Assembly: GCF_027497355.1 (NCBI RefSeq)
Contig: NZ_CP114909.1
Coordinates: 4,049,001-4,113,000 of the forward strand
Source of the DNA: Micromonospora sp. WMMA1947
GTDB lineage: Bacteria > Actinomycetota > Actinomycetes > Mycobacteriales > Micromonosporaceae
DNA: 64,000 nt
Reading direction: 5' to 3'
Shown here one piece after another: positions 1 to 7,341 of this stretch; position 1 is the stretch's first letter, and the number at the start of each line of letters is the position of its first letter. The notes beneath the pieces are model-generated. The model saw nothing but the letters and a program-made list of their open reading frames with translations, did not search any database and was not told where the DNA came from. The position numbers and the translations under genes were made by a program.

Positions 1-1217
1 TCCTCACGCTGCCGTGGGACGGTCCGCTCGCCGCCTCGGCGCCGCTCGTCACCGGCGAGGAGGGCTTCGAGCGCCTGGCCGCCGCCGACGTGGTGGTCCG
101 CTCGCCGGGCGTGCCGAACACCCACCCGTGGATGGTGGAGCTGCGCCGCCGGTCCGTGCCGGTGACGCAGGGCAGCGCGTTGTGGATGGCCGACCATGCG
201 GACCGCACCGTCGGGGTGACCGGCAGCAAGGGCAAGAGCACCACGTCCAGCCTGATCAGTCATCTGCTCACCGCGATGGACCGGCCGAACGTGTTCGGCG
301 GCAACATCGGGGTGCCGCTGCTGGACCTGCCCGAGGCGGAGCTGTACGTGCTGGAGCTGTCCAGCTACCAGTGCTCCGACCTGACCGACTCGCCGCGGGT
401 GGCGGTGGTGACCGCGCTGTTCCCCGAGCACCTGGACGCCCACGGCGGCGAGCGGGAGTACTACCGGGACAAGCTGAACCTGATCGCGCACGGTCCGCAC
501 GCCGTCGTGGTCAACGGCGCCGACCCGCGCCTGGCGGCGGAGCTGGGCGACCGGGCCGCGGTCCGGGCCGGTTCGCCGGACACCACGCACGTGGCCACCG
601 GGCCGGACGGTACGCAGTGGTTCCACCTGCGGGACACGCCGCTGTTCCCGCGCGCGGTGCTGCCGCTGGTCGGCCGGCACAACGAGGGCAACCTCTGTGT
701 CGCCCTCGCGGTGCTGGACGCGCTCGGCGTCGACGTGGTGGCGCGCAAGGACAGCCTCGCGGTGGCGGTCGCGGAGTTCCAGGGCCTGGCGCACCGACTC
801 ACCGAGATCGCCGACCCGTCCGGGCTGACGTTCGTCGACGACACGCTCGCCACCAGCCCGTACGCGGCGATGCACGCGATCGACGCGTACGAGGGTCGGC
901 CGTTGACGGTGATCGTCGGCGGCGCCGACAGAGGGCTGGACTACAGCCCGCTGCGCGCGCACCTGGCCGACCGGGAGATCACCGTGATCGGCGTGCCGGA
1001 CAGCGGCCCCCGCATCGTGGAGGCGCTGTCCGGGCTGCCGTCGGTGCGTACCGAGCTGGCCGACGACCTGGTCGCCGCCGTCGGGCTGTCCCGCAAGCTG
1101 ACCCCGGCGGGCGGGGTGGTGCTGCTGTCCCCGGCGGCGCCGAGCTACGGCCGGTTCCGCAACTTCGAGCACCGCTCCGAGGTGTTCGCGCAGGCGGTGG
1201 CCGACACCGCCCGCTGA
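1..1217 (+). CDS. MurD-type UDP-MurNAc-L-alanine glutamate ligase, MurD2-like (5' truncated)
   Basis: Cytoplasmic ATP-dependent Mur ligase adding glutamate to UDP-MurNAc-L-Ala in peptidoglycan synthesis. The reading frame is open from base 3, so the N-terminal UDP-binding domain is cut by the window edge. Visible motifs are the P-loop GVTGSKGKST (bases about 213-242), GGNIGVPL, ELSSYQCSDL (canonical MurD: ELSSFQL), PEHLDAHG and the AHRLTEI box. The usual NDSKATN segment reads DDTLATSP, so the conserved lysine is a leucine. As I recall, this segment also departs from NDSKATN in MurD2, which adds L-glutamate before epimerisation by MurL. MurD family is certain; the MurD2 sub-assignment is inference, and no MurL gene is visible here. 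Confidence 0.88.
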   Translation, partial: LTLPWDGPLAASAPLVTGEEGFERLAAADVVVRSPGVPNTHPWMVELRRRSVPVTQGSALWMADHADRTVGVTGSKGKSTTSSLISHLLTAMDRPNVFGGNIGVPLLDLPEAELYVLELSSYQCSDLTDSPRVAVVTALFPEHLDAHGGEREYYRDKLNLIAHGPHAVVVNGADPRLAAELGDRAAVRAGSPDTTHVATGPDGTQWFHLRDTPLFPRAVLPLVGRHNEGNLCVALAVLDALGVDVVARKDSLAVAVAEFQGLAHRLTEIADPSGLTFVDDTLATSPYAAMHAIDAYEGRPLTVIVGGADRGLDYSPLRAHLADREITVIGVPDSGPRIVEALSGLPSVRTELADDLVAAVGLSRKLTPAGGVVLLSPAAPSYGRFRNFEHRSEVFAQAVADTAR

Positions 1218-1221
1218 GCGG

Positions 1222-1767
1222 TCAGCCGCGCTCCGCGCGGGCGTTCCCCGGCGGGCCGGGCTCGCCGGAGAGGATCGCGTCGAGCGACTCCGTGGGCGCC
1301 GAACTGTCGACCGGCTCGCGCGGCGCGGGCGCCGTACCGGCGGACGTCGTCCCGGCGGGCGTCGCCTCCGGGCCGGCGTGGGCCGGGCGCCGCTTGACCG
1401 GCGTCCAGGCGAACGCGAGCGCGCCGCCGACGAGCGCCAGCAGCATGCCGATCAGGAACCCGCCCAGGTTCGAGGTGAGCCAGGAGACCAGCCCGAGCAC
1501 GAGGGAGAGCACCGCGTAGAAGACGCGTTGCTGCGGCGTGGTGATCAGCAGCACGCCGCAGATGACCAGGACGGCCGGGACCAGGTACGCGGCCAGCCCT
1601 TGCGGCCCGACGTGCAGCAGCACCCCGAGCGGCGCGCGCAGCGTCACGAGCATCTCCGCGCCGCCGAGCGCGATGAGCAGCCCGGCGGTGAACGGCCGGG
1701 CCCGGCGCCAGCGCCGCCAGCGTGTGCGGACGCCGGCGGCGGGCGCCGAGTGCTGTCCCGCGGTCAC
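1222..1767 (-). CDS. DUF6114 membrane protein
   Basis: A 181-residue protein of unknown function matching what I know as DUF6114. After a short basic N-terminus (RTRWRRWRRARP) come about four hydrophobic segments (around residues 28-45, 57-77, 82-95 and 100-120), then a hydrophilic Pro/Ala/Thr-rich tail. The GTG start at 1767 lies one base after the stop of the DUF6230 gene, so the two are almost certainly co-transcribed and translationally coupled. DUF6230/DUF6114 pairs are common in streptomycetes and relatives; an envelope role is inference. Confidence 0.8.
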   Translation of the reverse strand: MTAGQHSAPAAGVRTRWRRWRRARPFTAGLLIALGGAEMLVTLRAPLGVLLHVGPQGLAAYLVPAVLVICGVLLITTPQQRVFYAVLSLVLGLVSWLTSNLGGFLIGMLLALVGGALAFAWTPVKRRPAHAGPEATPAGTTSAGTAPAPREPVDSSAPTESLDAILSGEPGPPGNARAERG

Positions 1768-1768
1768 G

Positions 1769-2398
1769 TCAGCACCCTTCGGAGCTGAAGCCCATGCGCA
1801 GGTTGGGCAGTGTGAAGACGGCGGCGGTGGTGGCGTAGTTGTTCTGCCGCAGGTTGGTGATGGTCACGGTGTCGGCCTGCTGGGCGAACACGCCCGGGTT
1901 GCCCTTGACGCCGGGGACCTTGTCGACGGTGCTGGCGTCCTGACCGACGTCGATGTTCTTGAAGGAGGCGTTACCGGCGATCTCGTCGCCGTCGACCACG
2001 AGTGTGCGCGCGGTGACGGGCTTTCCGGAATTGCCGGCGGTGATCCGCAGGTTGGTTCCGCCCAGGTTGATGCTCTGGCACAGATTCGTCAGTTCGGCCT
2101 TGTCGATCGCGGAGACGATCACGAGCACCTGCCCGCCGGTGTCGCCCTGGTTGGGGCTGTCCGGGATCATCTGGTCGAGCGTGGCGAACTGCTCGAACCC
2201 GGTGCCCTCCAGCTTGTCGGCGGTGACGGTGAAGGGCATGCCCGAGATGGCGAACTGCGCGCCGAGCACACCCTGCGCGGTCAGCACCACCATGCCGGCC
2301 GCCCCGGCCGTCACGGCGCCGAGCGTGACGGCGAACCGGCGCCAGCGTACGCCGCTTCGTGGTTGATCGGCCTCGATCTGCTCGATCTGCTCCGACAT
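1769..2398 (-). CDS. DUF6230 family exported protein
   Basis: About 209 residues. The ATG at 2398 (MSEQIEQIEADQ) is preferred over 2419 because AAAGGGG lies about seven bases upstream of it. One N-terminal hydrophobic segment follows a basic stretch (VRWRRFAVTLGAVTAGAAGMVVL), then a soluble beta-rich region without catalytic motifs and a C-terminal EGC; two cysteines are present (LCQSINL and the final residue). Members are often mislabelled cholesterol esterase in databases; nothing here supports esterase activity. Promoter TTGACC-17-TAACTT at 2477-2505 drives this gene and the coupled DUF6114 gene. Confidence 0.8.
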   Translation of the reverse strand: MSEQIEQIEADQPRSGVRWRRFAVTLGAVTAGAAGMVVLTAQGVLGAQFAISGMPFTVTADKLEGTGFEQFATLDQMIPDSPNQGDTGGQVLVIVSAIDKAELTNLCQSINLGGTNLRITAGNSGKPVTARTLVVDGDEIAGNASFKNIDVGQDASTVDKVPGVKGNPGVFAQQADTVTITNLRQNNYATTAAVFTLPNLRMGFSSEGC

Positions 2399-2432
2399 GC
2401 CGGCCCCTTTCGAGATCAATTCATCTGCGACG

Positions 2433-2451
2433 ATGCGAATTGGCTTCGCAT
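2433..2451. promoter_or_regulatory. Inverted repeat, candidate operator
   Basis: ATGCGAA-ttggc-TTCGCAT, a perfect 7-bp inverted repeat with a 5-base spacer, lies just downstream of the predicted start point of the DUF6230 promoter. It is a candidate site for the adjacent TetR regulator, or a small 5' UTR hairpin. Confidence 0.4.
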
Positions 2452-2476
2452 GATGCGCGCCGAGGGGCGCAGGCCG

Positions 2477-2505
2477 AAGTTACCGCTGAGTAAAGGGGCG
2501 GTCAA
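2477..2505 (-). promoter_or_regulatory. Sigma-70-type promoter of the DUF6230-DUF6114 operon
   Basis: Read on the minus strand: TTGACC (2505-2500), 17-base spacer, TAACTT (2482-2477). It sits about 80 bases upstream of the DUF6230 ATG and points at it. Confidence 0.6.
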
Positions 2506-2555
2506 CTGCCTGTAGCAGATCATTGGTCGGTATTTGCCAAAAGCGGCCAAAGTGA

Positions 2556-2571
2556 AAAACCGCTGCGGTTT
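2556..2571 (-). terminator. Intrinsic terminator of the TetR gene
   Basis: On the minus strand, just after the TetR stop at 2580, AAACCGCAGCGGTTT folds as a 6-7 bp stem and is followed by further T residues (GGTTTTTCAC), a classical rho-independent arrangement that is unusual in such a GC-rich genome. Confidence 0.6.
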
Positions 2572-2579
2572 CTCACCGC

Positions 2580-3335
2580 TCAGGGCTGGCCGGGCGCGCA
2601 GGGCGCGGTGGCGGCCGGACCGTCGTCCGCCCTCCCCGTGCGGGCGATGCGACCCGCCTCGTGCGGTCCGAGGAACGGCGCGACGGCCGCGTACGTGAGG
2701 GCCGGCAGCAGCAGCGGCAGCTCCTCGGCCCGCCCCTGCGCCACCCGCTCACGGATGGTGGCGTGGATTCCGCCGACCACTGTGGACAACAGTGCCTCGC
2801 GGTCCAGGTCGGCCGGCTCCGGTCCGGCGCCGGCGAAGAACCGGCGGAAGCTGCGCAGGAGCGCGTCGCGCTCCCGGCGGGCATCAGGCCCGGCCGCGTC
2901 CACCTCGACCAGCGCCATCCGGGCGAAGGCGGGCACGCTCGCCAGCACGTCGAGCAGCGTGCGCAGCGCCGCCCGGACGGCCTCCGGCCACTCCGGGCCG
3001 GCGTCGCGGTAGGCGTCCTCCATCAGGTGCGACACCACGGCGATGCCGTGCCGGTACGCGGCCAGGAACGCGTCCTGCTTGCCGCTGAACAGCGTGTAGA
3101 ACGCGGGCCGGGTGACCCCGGCGGCGTGGCAGATGTCGCTGACCCGGGCGTTGTCGTACCCCCGGGTGGCGACCTCCCGGACCAGCCCGTCGAAGAGGCG
3201 GTCCCGCTGGGTCGCCGCCACCTCCTCGGCCGGCACGCGGCGCGGGCCGCGCTTGATGGCGCGGTCCGGGTCGCGGCCGTGGCGGGCGCCCGGCAGGGGT
3301 ACGGGCGCCGGCGACGGCGGGCTCGGGACTGTCAC
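2580..3335 (-). CDS. TetR/AcrR family transcriptional regulator
   Basis: A 251-residue TetR-type repressor. After a Pro/Arg-rich N-terminus the helix-turn-helix spans roughly residues 40-90 (RDRLFDGLVREVATRGYD, then VSDICHAAGVTRPAFYTLF and the GKQDAFLAAY helix). The rest is the variable helical ligand/dimerisation domain. The start is uncertain: GTG at 3335 has AAAGGT upstream, but an out-of-frame ATG lies four bases before it and an internal start nearer the HTH is possible. It is followed by its own terminator and lies directly upstream of the DUF6230/DUF6114 genes, which it probably controls. Ligand unknown. Confidence 0.88.
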   Translation of the reverse strand: MTVPSPPSPAPVPLPGARHGRDPDRAIKRGPRRVPAEEVAATQRDRLFDGLVREVATRGYDNARVSDICHAAGVTRPAFYTLFSGKQDAFLAAYRHGIAVVSHLMEDAYRDAGPEWPEAVRAALRTLLDVLASVPAFARMALVEVDAAGPDARRERDALLRSFRRFFAGAGPEPADLDREALLSTVVGGIHATIRERVAQGRAEELPLLLPALTYAAVAPFLGPHEAGRIARTGRADDGPAATAPCAPGQP

Positions 3336-3356
3336 TCATCGACCTTTCTTGATGCG

Positions 3357-3386
3357 TTGACTTTACGACCCTCCGGGGTTTATAAC
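3357..3386 (+). promoter_or_regulatory. Strong sigma-70-type promoter
   Basis: TTGACT (3357-3362), 18-base spacer, TATAAC (3381-3386) on the plus strand, close to consensus and AT-rich against its surroundings. It would drive the short ORF at 3468 and/or the secreted protein at 3685. An imperfect inverted repeat (ACCC-CGG-AGGGT core, read on the minus strand) lies within the spacer and could be a TetR operator also affecting the divergent regulator. Confidence 0.6.
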
Positions 3387-3467
3387 TTTCGACACGCTCA
3401 GTTCACGCCTCGTCACCGCTGGTGATCTCTCCTGATCGGTCACCCGAACGCGTCGAAGGAGGGCCGG

Positions 3468-3566
3468 ATGGCTGCCATTATCGCCGCGCGGACCCGTCCC
3501 CCCAAGGCCGGAGAGACCCAGGTGACGCGGCGACGCCGCACTGCGCCACGCCGCCCGGCCCGCTGA
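3468..3566 (+). CDS. Possible 32-residue basic small protein or leader peptide
   Basis: A 33-codon ORF starting MAAIIAARTRPP and ending RRPAR, with the strong ribosome binding site GAAGGAGGG six bases before its ATG, about 80 bases downstream of a near-consensus promoter. The product is strongly basic with a short hydrophobic start. No homolog is recognised. It could be a regulatory leader of the secreted gene or chance. Support is the promoter plus ribosome binding site only. Confidence 0.35.
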   Translation: MAAIIAARTRPPKAGETQVTRRRRTAPRRPAR

Positions 3567-3684
3567 GGCCGCCACGGCGCACCACCACCTGCGGCGGACC
3601 GATCCCGGCCGCCGCACCCACCGGCTCCGTCCGCTCCGGACGCCGCCGGCACCGTTTCCTGTCCCACCGCCGGAAGGAACAACC

Positions 3685-4371
3685 ATGCCCAGGTACGGAC
3701 GCATCGGCGCGGGCCTCGCCGCCCTGGCGCTGCTGACCGGTCTGGTCGGCGCCGCCCCCGCCACCGCCGCACCCACCACCTCGCTCGCCAGCGCCGTGCT
3801 GACCTACCCGACCGTCGCCGGCACCGCCGTGTCGGTGGGCGACGTCATCCAGGCCAGCCTGCGCAGCGGCACCAACGCCACGTTCTACTCCTCGACCAGC
3901 GGCACCACCGGCATCAAGTGCGCCGCGTCCAGCTTCAGCGCCAAGGTGCTGACCAACCCGACCGCACCCGGCACCGCGACCGAGAGCCTCACCGCGCAGT
4001 CGTTCACCAGCTGCACGACGAACGTCTTCGGCACCACCGGCGTGCAGAGCGTGACTGTCAACAACCTGCCCTACACCACCTCGGTGACCAGCGCCGGCGT
4101 CGTCAAGATCTCCGGGACGACGGCGGCGCCGATCCAGAGCACCGTCGTGCTCAACTCCCTGCTCGGCACGATCACCTGCGTCTACCGCACCAGCACGAAC
4201 ACGCTGACCGGTACGGCGTCCAACGCCACCAACTCGATCACCTTCACCAATCAGCCCCTGACCAAGTTCTCCGGCCCGTCGCTGTGCTTCGGCACCGCGT
4301 ACTTCACCGCGGCGTACTCGCCGGTGAAGGACACCAGCAAGACCGGTAGCCCGGCCGTCTACGTCAACTGA
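3685..4371 (+). CDS. Secreted protein of unknown function
   Basis: A 228-residue Sec-type exported protein. The signal peptide is residues 1 to about 29 (MPRYGRIGAGLAALALLTGL, cleavage near ATAAPT). The mature part is Thr/Ser/Asn-rich and beta-like with four cysteines (GIKCAAS, FTSCTTN, TITCVYR, PSLCFGT), which could form two disulfides. GGAAGGA precedes the ATG. Similar small secreted proteins sit beside DUF6230/DUF6114 genes in streptomycetes, as far as I recall. It lies divergent to the TetR regulator and is followed by a strong hairpin. I see no enzyme motif. Confidence 0.8.
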   Translation: MPRYGRIGAGLAALALLTGLVGAAPATAAPTTSLASAVLTYPTVAGTAVSVGDVIQASLRSGTNATFYSSTSGTTGIKCAASSFSAKVLTNPTAPGTATESLTAQSFTSCTTNVFGTTGVQSVTVNNLPYTTSVTSAGVVKISGTTAAPIQSTVVLNSLLGTITCVYRTSTNTLTGTASNATNSITFTNQPLTKFSGPSLCFGTAYFTAAYSPVKDTSKTGSPAVYVN

Positions 4372-4383
4372 CACCCGGCTCTC

Positions 4384-4418
4384 GGGCCGGTGGCCGGCGA
4401 TCCGCCGGGCACCGGCCC
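4384..4418 (+). terminator. Hairpin terminator after the secreted protein
   Basis: GGGCCGGTG (4384-4392) pairs with CACCGGCCC (4410-4418), with further partial pairing inside, 13 bases after the stop at 4371. There is no T-tract, as is usual for high-GC actinobacterial terminators. Confidence 0.5.
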
Positions 4419-4499
4419 GTGGTCGCGCCACCGTGGCACTTGTCCCCGCCGCACCGTGGTGGCAGCGTGCGGAGACTACCGCCGCTGAAGGGTGCGCCG

Positions 4500-5795
4500 A
4501 TGACCTCCGACGACCTGCTGGCCCGGCACCGGGCCGTGCTCCCGTCCTGGATGCCGCTCTACTACGCCGAACCGCTGGAACTCGTCGCCGGTTCCGGCCG
4601 CCGGGTCACCGACGCGGCCGGCCGGACCTATCTGGACTTCTTCGGCGGTGTGCTGACCACGATGGTCGGTCACGACATCCCGGAGATCCGGGAGGCGGTC
4701 GAGCGGCAGCTGCGGACCGGCCTCGTGCACACCTCCACGCTCTACCTGATCCGCCGGCAGGTCGAGCTGGCCGAGAAGATCGCCCGGCTCTCCGGCATCC
4801 CGGACGCCCGCGTCTTCTTCACCAACTCCGGCACCGAGGCGAACGAGGCCGCGCTGCTGGTCGCCACCAACCACCGGCGCTCGCACCAGATCCTCGCGGT
4901 GCGCAACAGCTACCACGGCCGGTCGTACGCGACGATGGGCGTCACCGGCAACCGCGGCTGGTCGGCCAGCGCGCTCAACCCGTTGCAGGTGGCCTGGCTG
5001 CACTCCGGTGAACGGCTGCGCGGCCTGCTGGCCCGGCTCGACGCCGCCGACCGGGTCGACGCGGCGGTCGAGGACCTGCGCGAGGTGCTCGCCACCCAGA
5101 CCGCGGGCGACGTGGCTTGCCTGATCGCCGAGCCCGTCCAGGGCGTGGGCGGCTTCGTGCACGGCCCGGACGGGCTCTTCGCCGCCTGGAAGAAGGTGCT
5201 CGACGAGCACGGCATCCTGCTGATCAGCGACGAGGTGCAGACCGGGTGGGGTCGTACCGGTGAGCACTTCTGGGGCTACCAGGCGCACGGCGTGACGCCG
5301 GACCTGCTCACCTTCGCCAAGGGCATCGGCAACGGCTTCGCGCTCGCCGGCGTGGTCGGCCGGGCCGAGGTGCTGGAGTCGGTGCCGGCGATCAGCTTCT
5401 CCACCTTCGGCGGCAACCCGGTCTCCACCGCCGCCGGCAACGCGGTGCTCGACTACCTGCTCGACCACGATCTCCAGGGCAACGCCGCCCGCGTCGGCGC
5501 GATCCTCGGCGATGGCCTGCGCGCGGCCACCGCCGGGCTGGAGCAGGTCGCCGAGGTACGCGGCAAGGGCCTGATGCTCGCCGTCGAGTTCGTCCACCCG
5601 GGAACCGTCGAGCCGGACGCGGCGCTGACCACCCGCGTCTTCGAGGCGTGCCGGGCCGGCGGTCTGCTGGTGGGCAAGGGCGGCCTGTACGGCAACGTGA
5701 TCCGGATGGGCCCGCCGCTGACGCTCACCGAGGAGGAGGCGCGGGAGGGCCTGGCGATCCTGGTCGACGCGATCCGCGCCTCGATCGAGGCGTGA
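4500..5795 (+). CDS. Class III PLP-dependent aminotransferase
   Basis: A 431-residue cytosolic fold-type I aminotransferase (AGXT2/4-aminobutyrate/acetylornithine group). Motifs: FFGGVLTTMVGHD near the N-terminus, FFTNSGTEANEAAL (cofactor phosphate region), ISDEVQTGWGRTG with the ring-nitrogen Asp near residue 244, and the Schiff-base lysine in LTFAKGIGNG near residue 274; C-terminal IRMGPPLTLTEEE. The ATG at 4500 has AAGGG upstream and is preferred over the GTG at 4419. The substrate cannot be fixed from sequence; database names would be aspartate aminotransferase family or alanine-glyoxylate aminotransferase. Its stop lies three bases from that of the convergent acyltransferase. Confidence 0.9.
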   Translation: MTSDDLLARHRAVLPSWMPLYYAEPLELVAGSGRRVTDAAGRTYLDFFGGVLTTMVGHDIPEIREAVERQLRTGLVHTSTLYLIRRQVELAEKIARLSGIPDARVFFTNSGTEANEAALLVATNHRRSHQILAVRNSYHGRSYATMGVTGNRGWSASALNPLQVAWLHSGERLRGLLARLDAADRVDAAVEDLREVLATQTAGDVACLIAEPVQGVGGFVHGPDGLFAAWKKVLDEHGILLISDEVQTGWGRTGEHFWGYQAHGVTPDLLTFAKGIGNGFALAGVVGRAEVLESVPAISFSTFGGNPVSTAAGNAVLDYLLDHDLQGNAARVGAILGDGLRAATAGLEQVAEVRGKGLMLAVEFVHPGTVEPDAALTTRVFEACRAGGLLVGKGGLYGNVIRMGPPLTLTEEEAREGLAILVDAIRASIEA

Positions 5796-5798
5796 GCG

Positions 5799-7178
5799 TC
5801 AACCCGGCCGGCGCAGTCCGGACCTGAGCAGTCGCAGCAGACCCGCCCCGGCCAGGTACGCCACGAGCGCCGGGGCGGGCAGGCCCAGCGGTTCCGGTGC
5901 CTCCTCGGGTGCGAGGCTGTTCAGCAGCAGGCCGACGAGCACGCCCGCGTACCCGGCGACGGCCAGAGCGGCGCGCAGCCGCCGGCCGCCCGCCCCGGCC
6001 GGCCCGGTCGCGGCCGGGCGGCGGGTGCGGGCCTCGACCGGGCCGAAGACGGCGACCAGCACGGCCAGCACCGCGGCCAGCGCGAGCAGCCACGGTACGC
6101 GCCACGCCCACCAGGCCGCCGAGCCGGCCGGGGGAGTGGGCAGCACGCCGAGCCGGTCCAGCAGGCCGACGAGCAGGATCGCGGCGGTCAGGTGCCAGAG
6201 GAACAGGGTGAGCACCACGGCGTTCACCGCGAGCACCGCCTGCCAGGGGCCGGACCGGCGCAGCCAGCGCCCGGCCGGGTGCCGCAGCAGCAGGATCAGG
6301 CCGAGCTGGGCGGCGGCCGCGGCGAGGAGCGCCAGGCTCGGCGGCGCCGCGTTGTCCAGCCGCTCGCCGGGGACGTGGAGCATCGCCACCGGGTACGGCC
6401 CGGCCACCGTGAGCAGCACCAGCGCGACCAGGCCACCGCCGAGCAGGACCGCGCCGGCCCGGCGGGACAGCGGCAGCCGGCGGCGGAGCAGGCCCCGCGG
6501 CGCGGCGTGTCCGGCGCGGGTGTCCGCCCGGGCGGCGTCGTACCAGGCGAAACCGAGCTGGTGTACGGCCAGCCAGCCGAACAGGTAGTTGCCGTCGGCG
6601 AGCACGGCCGGGCCGAGGAGCCGGCCGAGGTCGCCGAGCGCGACGAGGACCACGAGCACCACCGGCACGGCGAGTCCGAACCGGCGGTGCAGCGCCTCCA
6701 TCGGCGGGGTCAGCGCCACCACCGCGACGTAGGCCACCAGGAACCACAGCGGGATGGTGGCGAACCAGACCACGGCGCGAACCTGCCCCGGGTCGGCGCC
6801 GCGCAGAGTGGCGATCCCCGCGCCCGCGGCCAGGACCAGCAGCAGCACGGTGGTGGGCCGGATCAGCCGGGCGCTGCGGTCCACCAGCCATCCGGCCGCC
6901 GACCCGCCCCGGCGCCGGCGGGCGGCCAGCGAGGCGGCGTTGGCGTAGCCGCCGACCAGGAAGAACACCGGCATCACCTGGGCCACCCAGGTCAGCGGCC
7001 AGGCCCAGCGCAGGTCCGCCAGCGCCGAGTGGCCGGCGGGACGGCCGTCGTCGTACCCGATCGCGGTGACGCCCCAGTGGCCGAGCACGACCATGGTGAT
7101 GGCGAGCGCCCGGAGCAGGTCGATGTAGCGCTCCCGCCCCGGCGGCGTGCGTTGCGCGAGCTGCCGCAGGCGGCGCAT
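5799..7178 (-). CDS. Membrane acyltransferase family protein (acyltransferase 3-like)
   Basis: A 459-residue polytopic membrane protein with about ten hydrophobic segments. The N-terminal signature RYIDLLRALAITMVVLGHW is typical of acyltransferase-3 proteins that O-acylate sugars, lipids or antibiotics; the conserved His is in VLGHWG. It continues QVMPVFFLVGGYANA, FLVAYVAVVALTPPMEAL and FLWHLTAAIL. The first helices carry the catalytic signature; the C-terminal hydrophobic region is Ala/Leu-rich. The ATG at 7178 lies six bases after TAGCCT on the minus strand, suggesting a leaderless message. Acceptor unknown; no linked biosynthetic genes. Confidence 0.85.
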   Translation of the reverse strand: MRRLRQLAQRTPPGRERYIDLLRALAITMVVLGHWGVTAIGYDDGRPAGHSALADLRWAWPLTWVAQVMPVFFLVGGYANAASLAARRRRGGSAAGWLVDRSARLIRPTTVLLLVLAAGAGIATLRGADPGQVRAVVWFATIPLWFLVAYVAVVALTPPMEALHRRFGLAVPVVLVVLVALGDLGRLLGPAVLADGNYLFGWLAVHQLGFAWYDAARADTRAGHAAPRGLLRRRLPLSRRAGAVLLGGGLVALVLLTVAGPYPVAMLHVPGERLDNAAPPSLALLAAAAAQLGLILLLRHPAGRWLRRSGPWQAVLAVNAVVLTLFLWHLTAAILLVGLLDRLGVLPTPPAGSAAWWAWRVPWLLALAAVLAVLVAVFGPVEARTRRPAATGPAGAGGRRLRAALAVAGYAGVLVGLLLNSLAPEEAPEPLGLPAPALVAYLAGAGLLRLLRSGLRRPG

Positions 7179-7237
7179 GGGCTCAGGCTAGGCCAGCGGA
7201 CGCCGACCGGTACCGATAACGGATCGGTCGAGAGGGC

Positions 7238-7266
7238 TTGTGGTCCCGGTCGCACTGTCGTAGAAA
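7238..7266 (+). promoter_or_regulatory. Candidate promoter and palindromes upstream of the first ngcEFG set
   Basis: TTGTGG (7238-7243), 17-base spacer, TAGAAA (7261-7266). The -10 overlaps the small palindrome AGAA-A-TTCT (7262-7270), and TCTTCA/TGAAGA repeats follow within 30 bases, so a repressor site over the promoter is plausible. No match to the DasR consensus is evident. Confidence 0.35.
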
Positions 7267-7341
7267 TTCTTCATCGGAAATGCTTCTGGTGAAGACAAGC
7301 GACAGGGTGCTCACCGCGCGTACCCGGACCGAGGAGATGCG

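Noticed and set aside
5725..6891. 388-codon minus-strand frame overlapping the acyltransferase gene
   Set aside because: Pro/Arg/Gly-rich shadow of the acyltransferase frame, which has the RYIDLLRALAI signature and membrane helices.
7179..7341. DasR operator upstream of ngcE set 1
   Set aside because: No stretch approaches the ACTGGTCTAGACCACT-type consensus; only other small palindromes are visible.
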